Shown here piece after piece: positions 24,597-33,756 of a stretch of 58,025 nucleotides of DNA. Numbering within the stretch: position 1 is the stretch's first letter; each line of letters begins with the position of its first letter. Under the pieces are notes generated by a model. That model worked only from the letters and a program-made list of their open reading frames with translations, was not told the DNA's origin and did not search any database. A program made the translations under genes and the position numbers. The stretch comes from Bacillota bacterium (lineage in GTDB: Bacteria > Bacillota > Clostridia > Lachnospirales > Lachnospiraceae), in contig JAEZVF010000076.1 in NCBI GenBank assembly GCA_023443225.1, positions 1 to 58,025 of the forward strand, written 5' to 3'.

Positions 24597-25660
24597 AGCA
24601 GGCTACCTCCTAAAAGCAAAGCGATTATTTTAATGATAATAAAGGAAACACCACTGATTCCTGCAAACCAAGCTGCCATTTTACCCTTGCTTAGAGGAGG
24701 TTTTCCGACGATTTTGCCGGTTTGACCATTCATTGCAAAAGTATGTTCCGATTGTTTATAGTCATAGCATACCATCCATACTGGAAGCAGCACATAATCC
24801 GCATGCCTTTGCCGTATATTGATATCCTTATACTTATATCTGGTGGTTGTATAACCTGTTATCGTAGCTTGGATATAACTATCTACATAATCCGAAATTC
24901 TAGGTTGTATCCGTGGAAATAGTGCTTTATCGTCATAATTATATTTTTCAGCAATATATCCAGCCAAGTACGGCATATTAAATTCTTTCAGATTAGTATA
25001 TTGATAAGGTTCTAATCGGTCCATTAAGGTATCATTCATTTTCTCTGATGCATCTACGGGGACCTTAAGATAATTGAGATCTACTTTACGATAAACTTGG
25101 TAATGTTTTGTTTCCGTATATATGTAGTCTCCTTGAGGGTAGGTACGCACCTTCGTACACTCTGCTTCAACTTCGCCACGACCGTTCAGGTCATAAAGCC
25201 AAAAAGGGACATACAAGCCGGTTATACTCTTGATACGGTCAGCTGTCATAAATCCTTTGGGAGTTAGTAGACCTTTTCTACACCAAGTGCGAAATGCCTC
25301 TTGGGCTTGTTGCTTGTTAATAGAAAAAGGAATTACTTTAGCTGGAGCCATACTTCCTGACAAGCGGTCACCCAAAACGATACCGGCGCCGCAAAAACTG
25401 CAGGTAGTTGCTGTTGTATCTTTATCGGTAATCAACTCAGCACCACAGTTCTTGCAATGATATTGATTCACTTCATTTTCATCAAATAGATGAGGCTCTG
25501 AAGAATGCTCTTGAAAATCATCATGTTCTGCTTCTTCGTTCTGATTTCGCATGGACTCTATATTATCATCTCTGCCACAGCTGTCACAGTGCAACATCCC
25601 TGTTGTACTATTAAATGCCATGTCAGCCCCACAATTTGGACATTTATATTGTACTACCAT
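24593..25660 (-). CDS. ydjG: Zinc-ribbon membrane protein (YdjG-like)
   Basis: A 355-residue protein with two N-terminal zinc ribbons (CPNCGADM with CDSCG, and CKNCGAELI with CSFCG, within about residues 7-92), a soluble middle domain and one C-terminal membrane helix (about 328-350). YdjG of B. subtilis has this form and, with YdjI, anchors the PspA complex. It lies after pspA with a terminator between, and overlaps the TPM gene by 4 bp. Confidence 0.82.
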   Translation of the reverse strand: MVVQYKCPNCGADMAFNSTTGMLHCDSCGRDDNIESMRNQNEEAEHDDFQEHSSEPHLFDENEVNQYHCKNCGAELITDKDTTATTCSFCGAGIVLGDRLSGSMAPAKVIPFSINKQQAQEAFRTWCRKGLLTPKGFMTADRIKSITGLYVPFWLYDLNGRGEVEAECTKVRTYPQGDYIYTETKHYQVYRKVDLNYLKVPVDASEKMNDTLMDRLEPYQYTNLKEFNMPYLAGYIAEKYNYDDKALFPRIQPRISDYVDSYIQATITGYTTTRYKYKDINIRQRHADYVLLPVWMVCYDYKQSEHTFAMNGQTGKIVGKPPLSKGKMAAWFAGISGVSFIIIKIIALLLGGSLL

Positions 25661-25741
25661 GTTAACTCCAATCTACTATGCCGAAGACTCTCTAAAGGCC
25701 CGGCACAACATCTAAGTTTAAAATAAAAAAGAACAGGATAA

Positions 25742-25779
25742 AAAGAGGCTACAAGAAAAAATCTTCATGCAGCCTCTTT
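25742..25779 (-). terminator. Attenuating terminator between pspA and the ydjG-like gene
   Basis: AAAGAGGCT and AGCCTCTTT form a 9-bp stem. On the minus strand a TTTTAT run follows. It should cut part of the transcript after pspA, so the phage-shock protein would be made in excess of its partners. Confidence 0.75.
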
Positions 25780-25786
25780 CTTATTC

Positions 25787-26476
25787 CTATTTATTCAAGC
25801 TAGCTTTTAGTGCAGCTAATTCATCATCTACATTGGAATCGGATGAATATTTTTTTGTTAAATCTTTTATGGAATTTTCAGAGGTGGATTTATTAAGTTC
25901 TGCCATGGCATTTGCTTTATCAATTGCTTTATCTGCAAGTTCTTCGTATTTATTGAAGCTTGCCATAGAATTATTTGCACTGACAACAGAAGATGTCATT
26001 TTATTAACACGTTCCTGTGCTTTGGCTACTGCTAATTTACCCTTTATCATATCCTTACGGGATTCTAATTCATTTATATCTCCAACTAATTTATCATGCA
26101 TTTCTCTCATATTAGTTGCATTATTATGAGCCATTGTATAGGCTTCTTGTAATCCTACCACTTTTGAGTTTAAAGATGCTTTTTGTTCTAGGAATTTTCT
26201 TGCATCTTCTTCATTGTTTGCTTCGAGAGCTTTCACTGCATAATTCTGCATCTTGGCAATTTCTTCGTTACATTCATCCAAATCTCTTTTGGCACGTTGT
26301 TCTTCTGCCATAATCGTTGCTGTTTCAGACTTAACTTTACCTAAATCACTATTTAGATTTCGCAAGCATTGGTCAATCATTTTTTCGGGATCTTCTGCTT
26401 TATCAAGCAGTGCATTGATGTTACTTGACATAATGTCTCTAAATCTTGCTAATATACCCATATGTGTTCCCTCCAT
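25787..26476 (-). CDS. pspA: Phage shock protein A / IM30 family (YdjF-like)
   Basis: A 229-residue, almost wholly alpha-helical protein of the PspA/ESCRT-III superfamily that polymerises on damaged membranes. The N-terminal MGILARFRDIMSSNINALLDKAEDPEKMI is typical, followed by a long coiled coil (about 25-190). Length is as expected. I chose the ATG at the conserved MGILARF; the frame offers an earlier ATG four codons upstream with GGAGG nearby, so the start could be 26476 as given or a few codons later. It heads the ydjFGHI-like block. Confidence 0.93.
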   Translation of the reverse strand: MEGTHMGILARFRDIMSSNINALLDKAEDPEKMIDQCLRNLNSDLGKVKSETATIMAEEQRAKRDLDECNEEIAKMQNYAVKALEANNEEDARKFLEQKASLNSKVVGLQEAYTMAHNNATNMREMHDKLVGDINELESRKDMIKGKLAVAKAQERVNKMTSSVVSANNSMASFNKYEELADKAIDKANAMAELNKSTSENSIKDLTKKYSSDSNVDDELAALKASLNK

Positions 26477-26699
26477 CTTCGATCACAATTAATTTCGAAT
26501 TATTATTTACTATTTTAGTGTATAACCTTTAGTATGCAACGTCAAGTTAAAATAAGGTTAAAATAATAATGATTTTATTAAAATCCAATTGACATATCAT
26601 ACTCACTGTTGTACATTTATTGTGTATTAAAATGTGTGTTTATATTGCACATATGTGCAAATTGTTGTGCAATAATTAATTATGCAATGGGGGTAAAAG

Positions 26700-27830
26700 A
26701 TGAATAGTCCACAATATGCTGACAAGGCAATTGTCAGCTTAGGAAATCTGAACAGGATTGCTAAAGTAATGAAAAAAGCAGCAGATGGTAAGGAAATAAC
26801 AGTAGGTATGATTGGAGGCTCAATTACACAAGGTTCCTTGTCGAGCACTCCAGAAACCTGTTATGCTTATTTGGTTTACCAGTGGTGGGTGAATACATTT
26901 AAGAAAAGTAAAGTTAATTATATTAATGCGGGCATTGGAGCAACCACATCTCAATTTGGGGTTGCAAGAGTCGAAAGTGATTTGCTTGTCTATAAGCCTG
27001 ATTTTATTATTACAGAATTTAGTGTAAATGATAGTGATAAGGAACCTTTTCAAGAGACCTATGAAGGGCTGATACGAAGAATATTGACTCATTCTACATC
27101 GCCTGCTGTGCTTATTCTTAATAATGTGCAGTATGATGACGGTGTAAATGCACAAAAGATTCATAATGAAATAGGAGCTGTTTATAAGCTGCCAATGGTA
27201 AGCATTAAGGATAGTATTTATGAAGAGGTGCTTGCAGGGAGGATTGACAAAGATAAAATCACTCCAGATAATTTACATCCCAATGACCTAGGTCATAAGC
27301 TTGTATCTGAAATGGTAATCAATGCACTTGAAAAGATTTATGAAAAGGTCTTTGCTGGCGATTATGACGATATCTATACTATTCCGGATCATATGGTCAC
27401 ACAAAACCGTTATATGGACTCCATTCGTTACAATAACGCTACTATAAATCCAGTTTTAGTGAATTTTATTCCGGATTTTACGAAACAGGAACATATAACC
27501 GACATATTCCGTAATGGATGGAGAGCTCGGAATGTAGGTGATTCCATACATTTTGAAGTTGAATGTGGAATGATTTCTGTACAATATTGCAGGACGATTA
27601 GGAGAACTGCTCCCATTGCAAAAGCAGTTATAGATGGCGACGAAGAACATGCAGTGATTCTGGACGGTAATTTTGATGAAACTTGGGGAGATTGCCTATT
27701 TCTTACGGATCTCTTAATTGCTGGTGAAAAGAAAAAGCATACTTTAGACATTACCATTATAAGTGCAGACGAGACTAGCAATCTTGATTTTTATTTGGTT
27801 TCGGTTATTGCGGCAGACAGAGTGAAATAA
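26700..27830 (+). CDS. SGNH/GDSL hydrolase, probable carbohydrate esterase
   Basis: A 376-residue two-domain protein. Residues about 32-210 have the SGNH blocks: nucleophile Ser41 in GGSITQG, Gly79 in NAGIGAT, Asn110 in FSVND and the Asp190/His193 pair in PDNLHPND. The rest (about 230-376) looks like a beta-sandwich. SGNH enzymes with this layout often deacetylate plant polysaccharides or oligosaccharides. No signal peptide is seen, so the substrate is likely imported. The LacI-type regulator 55 bp downstream fits a sugar-responsive pair. GGGGG-type site precedes the ATG. Substrate is not known. Confidence 0.8.
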   Translation: MNSPQYADKAIVSLGNLNRIAKVMKKAADGKEITVGMIGGSITQGSLSSTPETCYAYLVYQWWVNTFKKSKVNYINAGIGATTSQFGVARVESDLLVYKPDFIITEFSVNDSDKEPFQETYEGLIRRILTHSTSPAVLILNNVQYDDGVNAQKIHNEIGAVYKLPMVSIKDSIYEEVLAGRIDKDKITPDNLHPNDLGHKLVSEMVINALEKIYEKVFAGDYDDIYTIPDHMVTQNRYMDSIRYNNATINPVLVNFIPDFTKQEHITDIFRNGWRARNVGDSIHFEVECGMISVQYCRTIRRTAPIAKAVIDGDEEHAVILDGNFDETWGDCLFLTDLLIAGEKKKHTLDITIISADETSNLDFYLVSVIAADRVK

Positions 27831-27885
27831 TACATGCATAAACTATATACCTTTATAAATGAAAAGATATCATGAGGTGATTAGA

Positions 27886-28923
27886 GTGAAGAAAATAACA
27901 ATACAGGATGTTGCCAAAGAATTAAAACTATCCCGTAATACAGTTGCAAAAGCATTGAATAACAGCGATACGGTTGCTTATGAAACTAGATATGTAGTTA
28001 TAAAAAAAGCGTATGAAATGGGATATTCTAAGTTATCCCCGGTTGTTCTAAATGAATTTAGAATTAAAGATAACATGGATAAGACAAAGACAGTAGTTGT
28101 ATTTGCCCGTAGAGAATTGTCGACCTTTTGGAATAGAATTATCATGGGAATATCGGATGAACTAAATAAAAATAATTGCAGACTGCAATTCAATTTCATT
28201 AGTGTTGAAGACGAAAAAAACCATGTGTTGCCTTTGGACATGCATACTGATATGAGCGGGATTATCATCTTAAGTGTTGTTGACAAATCTTATTTAGAAC
28301 TTATTTTAACGAAGGATGTTCCTGTTGTATTCTTAGATGCCCCAAGTAACGTTTATGATATATCTGAGCTAGGTGATGTGGTATTGTTTGAAGGGTATCA
28401 CAGCACAAAAATAATCACGGAACATCTAATCCAACAAGGATTGAAAAAGATTGCTTTTATAGGTGATACAAGTTATTGCAAAACCATAGCAGATCGTTAT
28501 GCAGGATATCTGGATGCCCTTAGGGCAAATGGGAAACAGCCAGAGGAATCCCTTGTAATTACCCAACATGTAGAAAACCGTTATTACAGGCGAGAAGAAA
28601 TAGTTACAGCGATTGAAGAATTACCTTATATACCGGAGGCTTTTGTTTGTGCAAATGACGATATCGCAACCGATGTTATCTTGCATTTAAAGAATAAGGG
28701 AATATCAGTACCACAAGATGTCGCAGTGACTGGCTTTGATGATAAGGATGAAGCGGCAATACTGTCACCAGCATTAACTACCGTACATATCGGTAATCAG
28801 AGAATGGGAAGAAGATTAGTACAGGCATTAATGTGGCGAATCGATAATATGGATCTGCCAAAGGAGATAATAACGATTAACACAGAAGTGGTATTTCGAG
28901 AGTCTTCAATTAAGAAGGGATAA
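27886..28923 (+). CDS. LacI family transcriptional regulator
   Basis: A 345-residue LacI-type repressor: helix-turn-helix at the N-terminus (ITIQDVAKELKLSRNTVAKALN), hinge helix, then a sugar-binding domain of periplasmic-binding type (about 65-345, with the FVCANDDIA and VAVTGFDDKDEA motifs). I place the start at GTG 27886, since GAGGTGA ends 5 bp upstream and the family begins there; an upstream ATG at 27859 has no good ribosome binding site. It probably controls the SGNH gene just before it in response to a sugar. Confidence 0.93.
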   Translation: MKKITIQDVAKELKLSRNTVAKALNNSDTVAYETRYVVIKKAYEMGYSKLSPVVLNEFRIKDNMDKTKTVVVFARRELSTFWNRIIMGISDELNKNNCRLQFNFISVEDEKNHVLPLDMHTDMSGIIILSVVDKSYLELILTKDVPVVFLDAPSNVYDISELGDVVLFEGYHSTKIITEHLIQQGLKKIAFIGDTSYCKTIADRYAGYLDALRANGKQPEESLVITQHVENRYYRREEIVTAIEELPYIPEAFVCANDDIATDVILHLKNKGISVPQDVAVTGFDDKDEAAILSPALTTVHIGNQRMGRRLVQALMWRIDNMDLPKEIITINTEVVFRESSIKKG

Positions 28924-29136
28924 TTCGGCAGGTAGATGCGCTATACTATGAGTATCAATAGACGCAAAAAGAAGCTTTGCAATTGTCTATGAAATAAAGT
29001 AAAGGGGTTATTATTGGGTTATTTTATTAGCTGTAACAGGATTCATGAGTTGACAAATGAAAGATAGCCTATATAATTAATTCTTGAGTTCTGAACTATT
29101 CTTTAGATGATAAATTATATAGGAAGAGAGAAAATT

Positions 29137-30015
29137 ATGTGGATTGCAGACGGTTGGAAAGACTATGAAGTGTTAGATTCTTCGCAAGGCGAAAAATTAG
29201 AGCGGTGGGGTAATTATGTATTGGTACGTCCAGATCCGCAAGTACTCTGGGATACACCCAAAACACATACCGGCTGGAAGAAAAAGAATGCTCATTACCA
29301 TAGAAGCAGTAAGGGCGGTGGCGAATGGGAATTCTTTGACCTACCAAAGCAATGGCAGATCAGTTATAAGGATTTAAATTTTAATTTGCAGCCTTTTAGT
29401 TTTAAGCATACTGGATTGTTTCCTGAACAAGCGGCAAATTGGGATTGGTTTGGTGACATCATCCGTTCCCGTAAACAGCAGGAACCAGACCGGGAGATAA
29501 AGGTCTTAAATCTTTTTGCTTATACCGGAGGTGCTACGATAGCGGCGGCAAAAGCTGGCGCTAGTGTTACTCATGTAGATGCATCCAAAGGCATGGTTAC
29601 CTGGGCAAAAGAAAATGCAGCATTATCAGGTTTAGGTGATGCTCCTATACGTTATATTGTGGATGATTGTGTCAAATTCGTAGAGAGAGAAATTCGAAGA
29701 GGAAACACCTATGATGCGGTCATTATGGATCCTCCCTCCTATGGTAGAGGACCGAAGGGTGAAATATGGAAGATTGAAGAAAGTATCCACCCCTTTGTGA
29801 CATTGTGTACGCAGGTTCTTACTAAGAAACCACTATTTTTTCTAATAAACTCTTATACTACCGGATTACAGCCGGCTGTGTTAGCGTATCTATTAGGCAT
29901 AGAATTATCCTCAAAATTTGGAGGGATAGTGAGGGCTGATGAAATCGGTTTACCGGTATCATCCAACGGACTTGTTTTACCTTGTGGGGCTTCTGGACGT
30001 TGGGCTGTTGAATAA
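29137..30015 (+). CDS. SAM-dependent methyltransferase (class I, RlmI/K-like)
   Basis: A 292-residue methyltransferase. The SAM-binding motif I is VLNLFAYTGGAT (about 127-138), motif II includes VTHVDASKGMVTWAKENA, and the catalytic DPPSYGRG motif (about 198-205) is of the NPPY type used to methylate bases. The fold group includes 23S rRNA cytosine/guanine methyltransferases. The specific target is unknown. The start is placed at ATG 29137, after AGGAAG at 29121-29126; the frame extends 10 codons further upstream without a good site. It stands alone and is followed by a long palindrome. Confidence 0.85.
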   Translation: MWIADGWKDYEVLDSSQGEKLERWGNYVLVRPDPQVLWDTPKTHTGWKKKNAHYHRSSKGGGEWEFFDLPKQWQISYKDLNFNLQPFSFKHTGLFPEQAANWDWFGDIIRSRKQQEPDREIKVLNLFAYTGGATIAAAKAGASVTHVDASKGMVTWAKENAALSGLGDAPIRYIVDDCVKFVEREIRRGNTYDAVIMDPPSYGRGPKGEIWKIEESIHPFVTLCTQVLTKKPLFFLINSYTTGLQPAVLAYLLGIELSSKFGGIVRADEIGLPVSSNGLVLPCGASGRWAVE

Positions 30016-30022
30016 AATTTAC

Positions 30023-30187
30023 GGCTTTGTAGTTATATATTAATCGAGTTTTTCTGTTGTTATGACACTTCGTGCCAATAGTTCGCTTTGATAGGACAGC
30101 AAATGCAGCTGTCCTCTCCAATCGTACTATTGACACGAAGTGTCGCCACAAACGAAAAACTCGTTATTAATATATAACTGCAAAGCC
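30023..30187. repeat. Long imperfect palindrome (about 165 bp)
   Basis: The outer arms (GGCTTTG with CAAAGCC; then TAGTTATATATTA with TAATATATAACTG) continue inward through GAGTTTTT/AAAAACTC and GACACTTCGTG/CACGAAGTGTC. A separate small hairpin (AGGACAGC/GCTGTCCT) sits at the centre. It could be a small non-autonomous transposable element, an RNA or a terminator. I found no clear target duplication. Confidence 0.7.
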
Positions 30188-30350
30188 TTAGTTATTGGAA
30201 ATAGATAAAATAAAATTAGCGCTTCGGACGGCTACCTCGCGAAGCAAGATGATGTGTGACCGTGAACACGAGATCTTCTGTACTCCTAATCCTTTTTTTA
30301 GTATGCTTGAGTTTTGTATAAGATTAGGGTAATTGATTTATTAGTTTAGA

Positions 30351-31910
30351 TTAAAGTTCAGTTATGATTTCTTCTAGTAGTTCGCAGGCTTTTGCTTCAT
30401 ATTCTTTTGCTTTATATATGAAAGATACAATTTGCTTACGAATGTCCGGTTCGGCAAAGTTTCTGGTGATGGTTTCGTCTTGTAGAATTCCACCTTTGAT
30501 TTCATTCATTTTAAGGGAACATTCTGCACACCTTCTAAAATATTCTGCTGCCTTTTTGCAGTTGTCTGTAAATTTTTCGTTTTTGCTACCAATCCATTCG
30601 ATATAACAAGCGGCATAATACCTTCCTTCACCAATCATATCTTGTGCATCGTTCTGGCACATAATACGCTCAATTAGTATTGGTAAAACAGCATTCTTAG
30701 GGAAATCTTTGTCATTTGCTATCGATAACGCCCATAGGTCATATGCAAGTTGTCCTCCAGCATATTCTGCAAGTAAGCTACCGTCTTTGTCATAATGGAT
30801 GATCTTTTCTTTCTGTAAGATATCGATGGCATTTCTTAGGATTTCTTTGGTATCGCCCAATGCCTCCTGTTTTTCGCCTATGGATATTAGTGCAGCGGTA
30901 CATTCATTTTCCCACCAGGAATCCGTTACAAAATATCCAGATTCATCTATGGTTACATGTTTTGCATATTCCTGATTCTCTTGGAAACAGTTCCAGCCTA
31001 GCAGTGTATCTCCATTGTTACGATATCCAGTAATCAGGCAGGCTTCTGGAGGACCGATAATACCAAATGCTATGACAGGTCTCCCTTCGTCAATTTCTGC
31101 TTTTATAAATTGTCGGAACCCATCCTTACTGGACTCTTCTCTTTTCAGAAGCTGGAAACTGCGACCAGTCGCCTGGAATGCACGTCGGAATGCTTCGTAA
31201 GGATCTTCGTAAATGTTACGGATATCAACATTGCCACCGTCCCAGAAAGCAACATTCCAACGTAATCGGAACGCTGCACCGGTAACTGCCATAATATAGG
31301 AATATTCAACCTGCTGGCCCATGTAGTTAAGACATGACTTCATAGCAACGCAGAAAGGGGTACATCCCTCGCAGGAATACATCACCTTTGGAACTCCATA
31401 AAGGATACAACTTTGTTCTGTTTTTTCAATACTTTTCATAGAATAATCCACCTCCGTTAAATGTTGTGGTATACAAAAATCATTGCTTATAGCATGATCC
31501 TGCTTAGGATTATTGAATTCCCCGTTAAAAATAATCATCGGCCCAAACATCCCCATCAGAATTCGTTTTCTGCCCACCTTAGCAGATATATTACCACTTC
31601 GAAAATCGGATGGAAGTTTATTGACATGTCTTTTATAGGCTCTGGTAAAAGTATCATAGCTGTCAAACATGTAATCAGCAGCTATCTCGGTCAGACTTTT
31701 TGAAGTGTGAACAATGTCAAAAGCAGAATTTGCAATTCTTCGCAACAGAATATATCGGGATAAAGGGATACCCGTACATTCTTTAAAGGTTTCTCTGATA
31801 TGACGGTAGGAAAAACCAACGTTTTTTTCAAGTGCAGTATAATCAATTGATTCCTGCAGTCTGGTTTCGATAAAGGTTGCCGTAGACCATATAAATAAGG
31901 AATAATCCAT
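30351..31910 (-). CDS. AraC-type regulator with C39-peptidase-like C-terminal domain
   Basis: A 519-residue protein. The N-terminal AraC double helix-turn-helix covers about residues 15-105 (YRHIRETFKECTGIPLSRYI and the later DSYDTFTRAYKRH recognition part). A basic linker follows. From about 165 the sequence resembles the C39-peptidase-like or BtrH N-terminal fold (CEGCTPFCVAMKSCLNYMG, and AFGIIGPPEACLITGYR with a later WW). A helical tail ends the protein. The combination suggests a regulator that binds or senses a peptide or small molecule, but activity is unknown. No neighbour gives away its target. Confidence 0.72.
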   Translation of the reverse strand: MDYSLFIWSTATFIETRLQESIDYTALEKNVGFSYRHIRETFKECTGIPLSRYILLRRIANSAFDIVHTSKSLTEIAADYMFDSYDTFTRAYKRHVNKLPSDFRSGNISAKVGRKRILMGMFGPMIIFNGEFNNPKQDHAISNDFCIPQHLTEVDYSMKSIEKTEQSCILYGVPKVMYSCEGCTPFCVAMKSCLNYMGQQVEYSYIMAVTGAAFRLRWNVAFWDGGNVDIRNIYEDPYEAFRRAFQATGRSFQLLKREESSKDGFRQFIKAEIDEGRPVIAFGIIGPPEACLITGYRNNGDTLLGWNCFQENQEYAKHVTIDESGYFVTDSWWENECTAALISIGEKQEALGDTKEILRNAIDILQKEKIIHYDKDGSLLAEYAGGQLAYDLWALSIANDKDFPKNAVLPILIERIMCQNDAQDMIGEGRYYAACYIEWIGSKNEKFTDNCKKAAEYFRRCAECSLKMNEIKGGILQDETITRNFAEPDIRKQIVSFIYKAKEYEAKACELLEEIITEL

Positions 31911-32125
31911 TCTTTCACCACCATTATTTATTTCTTCTTCCGGAAGATAAATCTATTATATCATGGTGAGGAAAAATTACTCGACTTTTTTGACCTGAAC
32001 TTACAGTGTCATCAAAAGGTGTCTAAGCATTGAAGTATTTGACAACCAGCCTTTGACAAAGGTATAATCTTCCATAAATGAATATCTTAATTAACGGATA
32101 GAGATTGATAAAAAGGTGGAAAATC

Positions 32126-32680
32126 ATGATGAAGAAGAATTTGAGAATTATTTCAGGAGTTTTATTACTTGTCTTGCTTGATCAAATGATTAAAATTGTA
32201 ATAGCGAATAAGTTCATGGAGGAAGAATTTTATTTTATAAATAATATACTAGGTTTCAAAGCTGTAATTAATATTAAATATTCTTGGATAAATTCTGTTA
32301 TGAATCTAAGAATCGGATATTTGCCTCATGTTATTTTAAATAGTGCCATCGTTTTATTATCGATAGCTATCTTTGCCTTTGTACGTGAAAGATATCAAGA
32401 GAATAGAATTGTAAACCTAGCATTTCTATTTGTGATAGCTGGTGCATTATGTTCACTGATTGATAAATTATTCTGGGGTGGTAGTTTGGATTATATTTTG
32501 CTAAAGGGATTTTTTGTTTTCGATTTAAAAGACGTTTATATTAGTCTATTTGAAACCATTGTTGTAGCATGTCTAATATTTAATTATAAGGGATTTCGTA
32601 AATTTAATGAAAAGAAGTTTTATAATAATTTTAAATCTTATGTTAAGACGAAGCTATTAAGATTAGAAGTGCATAAATAA
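32126..32680 (+). CDS. LspA-like membrane protein (divergent signal peptidase II)
   Basis: A 184-residue protein with four predicted membrane segments. It resembles lipoprotein signal peptidase: DQMIK near residue 19, INIKYSWINS in place of the N-x-G-x-A-F segment, and both aspartate regions in altered form. The first is GALCSLIDKLFWGGSLDY (Asp113 kept, Asn of GNxxDR is Ser), the second FVFDLKDVYIS (Asp136 kept). It may be a specialised or non-canonical peptidase. Start is ATG 32126 with AAGGTGG 6 bp upstream (32129 is also possible). The next gene starts 17 bp downstream, so they form an operon. Confidence 0.65.
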   Translation: MMKKNLRIISGVLLLVLLDQMIKIVIANKFMEEEFYFINNILGFKAVINIKYSWINSVMNLRIGYLPHVILNSAIVLLSIAIFAFVRERYQENRIVNLAFLFVIAGALCSLIDKLFWGGSLDYILLKGFFVFDLKDVYISLFETIVVACLIFNYKGFRKFNEKKFYNNFKSYVKTKLLRLEVHK

Positions 32681-32697
32681 AAAAGGAGATGGTAGCC

Positions 32698-33384
32698 GTG
32701 AGCAAAGATAATAAAAAGCTAATAATGTACCTGTGTCTTCTTTTTATAGCGGTATTACTTATATATAAACTACCTCATGATTCCTATTCCATAATTCAAT
32801 ACATAATAAGGCCGATAAGATTTGAAAATAGCGTATTATACCTCTCGGGGTTTATACCCTTAATACTGTTCGTTCTGTCCATAAGGGGGATCTTTAGGCT
32901 TGAACGATTTGCTAATAGAAGCAGAATAGGAATTCTTTTATTCATTATAATAATCATAATATCCTTAATGAATTGGACAATAGATTTTATGAGAACAAAT
33001 TATCACTGGATTAAGAAAGATGGTTTAAATTCAGTAGATATTAAAGAAGCAGATTTAAATCTGAGTAGTTCGGATGGTACTACTAAGATAAAAATAAAAT
33101 TAGAGCTGGTCGATTATAGTAGAAGTTTGCATCAGTTTAAAATCCGCGTATATCTTCCGGAATCGTTAAGTAAATATGCAGGGATGGAATATTATGATTT
33201 CGATAATAATTATAGTATTCATGGCATTCATAATAAATTAAATGTTGAAGAGGAAATTGTTGTCAATTTTGGTGATTCTGTTATACAAAATAAGATGTTG
33301 GATTCTAAGTGGTTTTGGGAAGATACAAAGTATGAACTTTACAATGATAATGAAGAAATTATAATAATAGATCGTGGTATGTAA
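32698..33384 (+). CDS. Hypothetical membrane protein
   Basis: A 228-residue protein I do not recognise. It has three hydrophobic segments in the first 110 residues (about 7-20, 43-60, 78-100), then a polar domain of about 120 residues with many Asp and Asn that would lie outside the cytoplasm. The GTG at 32698 is chosen because AAAGGAG lies 9 bp upstream; an ATG at 32689 overlaps that site. It follows the LspA-like gene in the same operon, so a shared role in processing or anchoring is a guess. It is followed by an AT-rich stretch and the S10 promoter. Confidence 0.6.
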   Translation: MSKDNKKLIMYLCLLFIAVLLIYKLPHDSYSIIQYIIRPIRFENSVLYLSGFIPLILFVLSIRGIFRLERFANRSRIGILLFIIIIIISLMNWTIDFMRTNYHWIKKDGLNSVDIKEADLNLSSSDGTTKIKIKLELVDYSRSLHQFKIRVYLPESLSKYAGMEYYDFDNNYSIHGIHNKLNVEEEIVVNFGDSVIQNKMLDSKWFWEDTKYELYNDNEEIIIIDRGM

Positions 33385-33456
33385 GCAGTGTATCTTCTTA
33401 TATTAATATAAAACAAAAACCCAAACTAAAAATGTAAAAAAAAAATAAAAAAATAC

Positions 33457-33485
33457 TTGCAAAACATGTTTGTCTGTTGTATACT
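33457..33485 (+). promoter_or_regulatory. Sigma-A promoter of the S10 operon
   Basis: TTGCAA (33457-33462) and TATACT (33480-33485) with 17-bp spacing. The transcript would start near 33492 and reach rpsJ after a leader of about 265 nt. Confidence 0.82.
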
Positions 33486-33580
33486 ATCTAATGCTGTGAC
33501 ATTGATAGCGTGGAAGCGTGAGGTTGCTACATACAAAATGTAGGTTTTCCGTGGAGCGAATGTCAAGTTATGAAACTGGC

Positions 33581-33718
33581 GACAAGTCACTGTACAAGAC
33601 AAAATTTTCTGCCGAGAGCAGATAAACGTGGGTAAATCCAAAAATGTCAATCCTACGATTGATGCATTGAGTTTCAATGTGAGGACACACACGGTTGAGT
33701 GTACAGTCACCGCTTGTC
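33581..33718 (+). promoter_or_regulatory. Structured S10 operon leader RNA (r-protein leader candidate)
   Basis: A long-range helix closes the leader: GACAAG (33581-33586) with CTTGTC (33713-33718) and ACTGTAC (33589-33595) with GTACAGT (33701-33707). A smaller CTACAT/ATGTAG hairpin lies upstream. An autogenous ribosomal protein binding structure is the likely role; which protein binds is unknown. Confidence 0.65.
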
Positions 33719-33756
33719 GTACTGATAATTAGTGCGAAAAGGAGGCGACTTTTTTT

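Larger units (their letters stand above)
33385..33756 (+). other. S10 operon leader region
   Basis: This 372-bp gap holds an AT-rich tract, the S10 promoter (33457-33485) and a structured transcript leader of about 265 nt, described separately. It contains no gene. Confidence 0.85.
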
